Of a stretch of 64,000 nt of DNA, positions 62,983 through 64,000 are shown piece after piece. Position 1 is the stretch's first letter; the number at the start of each line of letters is the position of its first letter. Under the pieces are notes generated by a model, which was not told the origin of the DNA, did no database searches, and was given only the letters and a program-made list of their open reading frames with translations. This stretch comes from Eleusine coracana subsp. coracana (Eukaryota; Streptophyta; Magnoliopsida; Poales; Poaceae), in NCBI GenBank assembly GCA_032690845.1, contig CM064434.1, positions 31,266,413 to 31,330,412 of the forward strand. The letters run 5' to 3'. Both the position numbers and the translations under genes were made by a program.

Positions 62983-64000
62983 ACAACGTGGCATCGAGAG
63001 TAATTGGAGGGGATGTAAGGATAGGTCGTTCGAGCTATATGAACCATGGAGATAAGAGAACCTTATAGTGTCACGGCCCCACATCCCGCACCGCAACACT
63101 AAGGATTGGTTGATTGTGGGGAGGTCAAGCTCTTTGACCTCTAAATAACTAGAACGCTCTTGGGAGGCAACCCAAAGATCGGGGATTTAGAAGTTGATTA
63201 GTGCTGGCCGAGAGGGCAAACCGGTGTTTTTTAATTTACTTGCTTATAATAAAACAATCTCCCAAATAAAAGAAATAGAAAAATGTGTGCTTAATTCTTG
63301 TGTGCTCTTGCGTTGTCTGTTTATTTGTACAAAACTGTGTATACATACTATAGACTAACAACGTAGGAATAAACAAATAGGAAGAATAGTTCTTCCGCTG
63401 ATCGGCACACATCTGCGCCGATTGGCGCGTTATTACCCAGGTCAGGACAGAAGGCTAACGATGCCCAGAATTGAAGGGGTGCTAAAATCAACCAACACAG
63501 TAATTTTTTAGAGACAAGCTATTTTCAAGGTAACTAAAAATCTTTTGAATTATTTTTGTGTGCAAAATAGTTGCTAAATGAGCATGAATGGATGAGGAGT
63601 AACATCTAGCGAAGAACGAGGGGCCAGGAGCAAAAATGGACGTTGCGCCGAACGGCGCACGTTAGCGCCGTTCGGCATGGGTCACCAGATGGGCCCCGCT
63701 ACATATGTCAATACTACAGGAACATTGGGAAAAGTGGAAATTAGGTGAAAGAGATGAACCGAGGTATCAGGATCAAGCCGATCAAAAGATGAGTGCAGGG
63801 ACTTGCGCCATTCGGCGCCCTACTGCGCCCGACTAGTGCAGGTACCCATGCGGTTCCTGAATTGGCGACAAAGGCGGCAGGCATTGATTTTGAGGAACAG
63901 GTATGATTGCTATGCAGGTGTACGGTGCAGAGGAGACACATATTGACCAAAAGCTGAAAAGGAGATGGTGCACCGATCAGCGCGGGCCTGTGCTGATCGG
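62983..64000 (+). other. 3' untranslated region of element H with palindrome pairs
   Basis: No protein was recognised. TTGGGAGGCAACCCAA at about 63160 is typical of the region after gag-pro in Athila relatives. Four palindrome pairs occur: 63396/63414, 63644/63664, 63804/63824 and 63968/63988. The 3' LTR was not reached before the window ends. Confidence 0.6.

Larger units (their letters stand above)
51606..64000 (+). mobile_element. Athila-like gag-pro element H, split by CRM-like element A, 3' end beyond window
   Basis: LTR end and PBS (to 52936), gag (53037-54677), insertion of A, then protease (62409-62982) and a 3' untranslated region. The protein is continuous across A: KKNYINVPF at 54650-54677, then FVDAIQVPTYAKYIKDMM from 62405. 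No RT or integrase follows the protease. A tail motif TTGGGAGGCAACCCAA at 63160 is a familiar sequence after gag-pro in Athila-related elements. The element carries many copies of a GCGCCGATCGGCGC palindrome. Confidence 0.8.

Noticed and set aside
1..64000. tRNA, rRNA, CRISPR, bacterial operon or endogenous pararetrovirus
   Set aside because: tRNA-like matches are only primer-binding sites; there is no spaced direct-repeat array, no rRNA core, and no movement-protein or coat-protein signature.

Overview
This window looks like plant nuclear DNA, most likely heterochromatin from a grass. I found no host gene, tRNA, rRNA or CRISPR array. Nearly every stretch can be read as an LTR retrotransposon or a fragment of one, mostly Ty3/gypsy: CRM-like chromoviruses, Tat-like elements with an antisense extra gene, Athila-like gag-pro elements and non-autonomous relatives, plus solo LTRs (two probably Ty1/copia). 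All coding regions are broken by stops, frameshifts, deletions or later insertions. The grass assignment is an inference from element types and GC-rich LTR motifs; the species cannot be named.

Layout. 1-3639: 3' part of a Tat-like element (integrase, then antisense coiled-coil gene). 3640-6371: a reverse-oriented long LTR (Z1). 6372-7302: second copy of the Tat integrase end. 7303-18782: CRM-like element C on the minus strand, interrupted by a solo LTR (7518-9564, TSD CTCTA) and by a complete non-autonomous LTR element D (13015-18112, TSD AAAGC). 18783-25550: CRM-like element B on the plus strand, head-to-head with C, interrupted by a solo LTR (20183-21965). 25559-25720: inverted CRM-like LTR/PBS scrap. 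25735-28757: Athila-like LTR, PBS, gag and protease (G). 29066-50819: two tandem non-autonomous units (N1, N2). N2 is split by LTR X and by a Tat-like element T (34270-46650), and T is itself split by a long reverse LTR (Z2, 37008-40628). 51070-51605: reverse Tat-type LTR. 51606-64000: Athila-like gag-pro element H, split by a complete CRM-like element A (54683-62403, TSD CTTTT).

How the parts relate. Elements A, B and C share one gag-pol order: gag with CCHC knuckle, protease, RT, RNase H, integrase. A keeps both LTRs, an initiator-Met-type PBS, a polypurine tract and pol running into the 3' LTR, which is a CRM-clade trait. D, N1 and N2 have no pol and would need enzymes supplied in trans, probably from Athila/Tat relatives judging by the tRNA-Asp-type PBS. 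Insertion order can be read from the nesting: C before D and its solo LTR; H before A; N2 before X before T.

Points for a second look: clusters of paired short palindromes in several unrelated LTR families; an antisense Tat gene with a series of GT-AG introns; a duplicated LTR-end/PBS module shared by D and G; and a 0.6-kb duplication on both sides of T that suggests unequal crossing over between two insertions.
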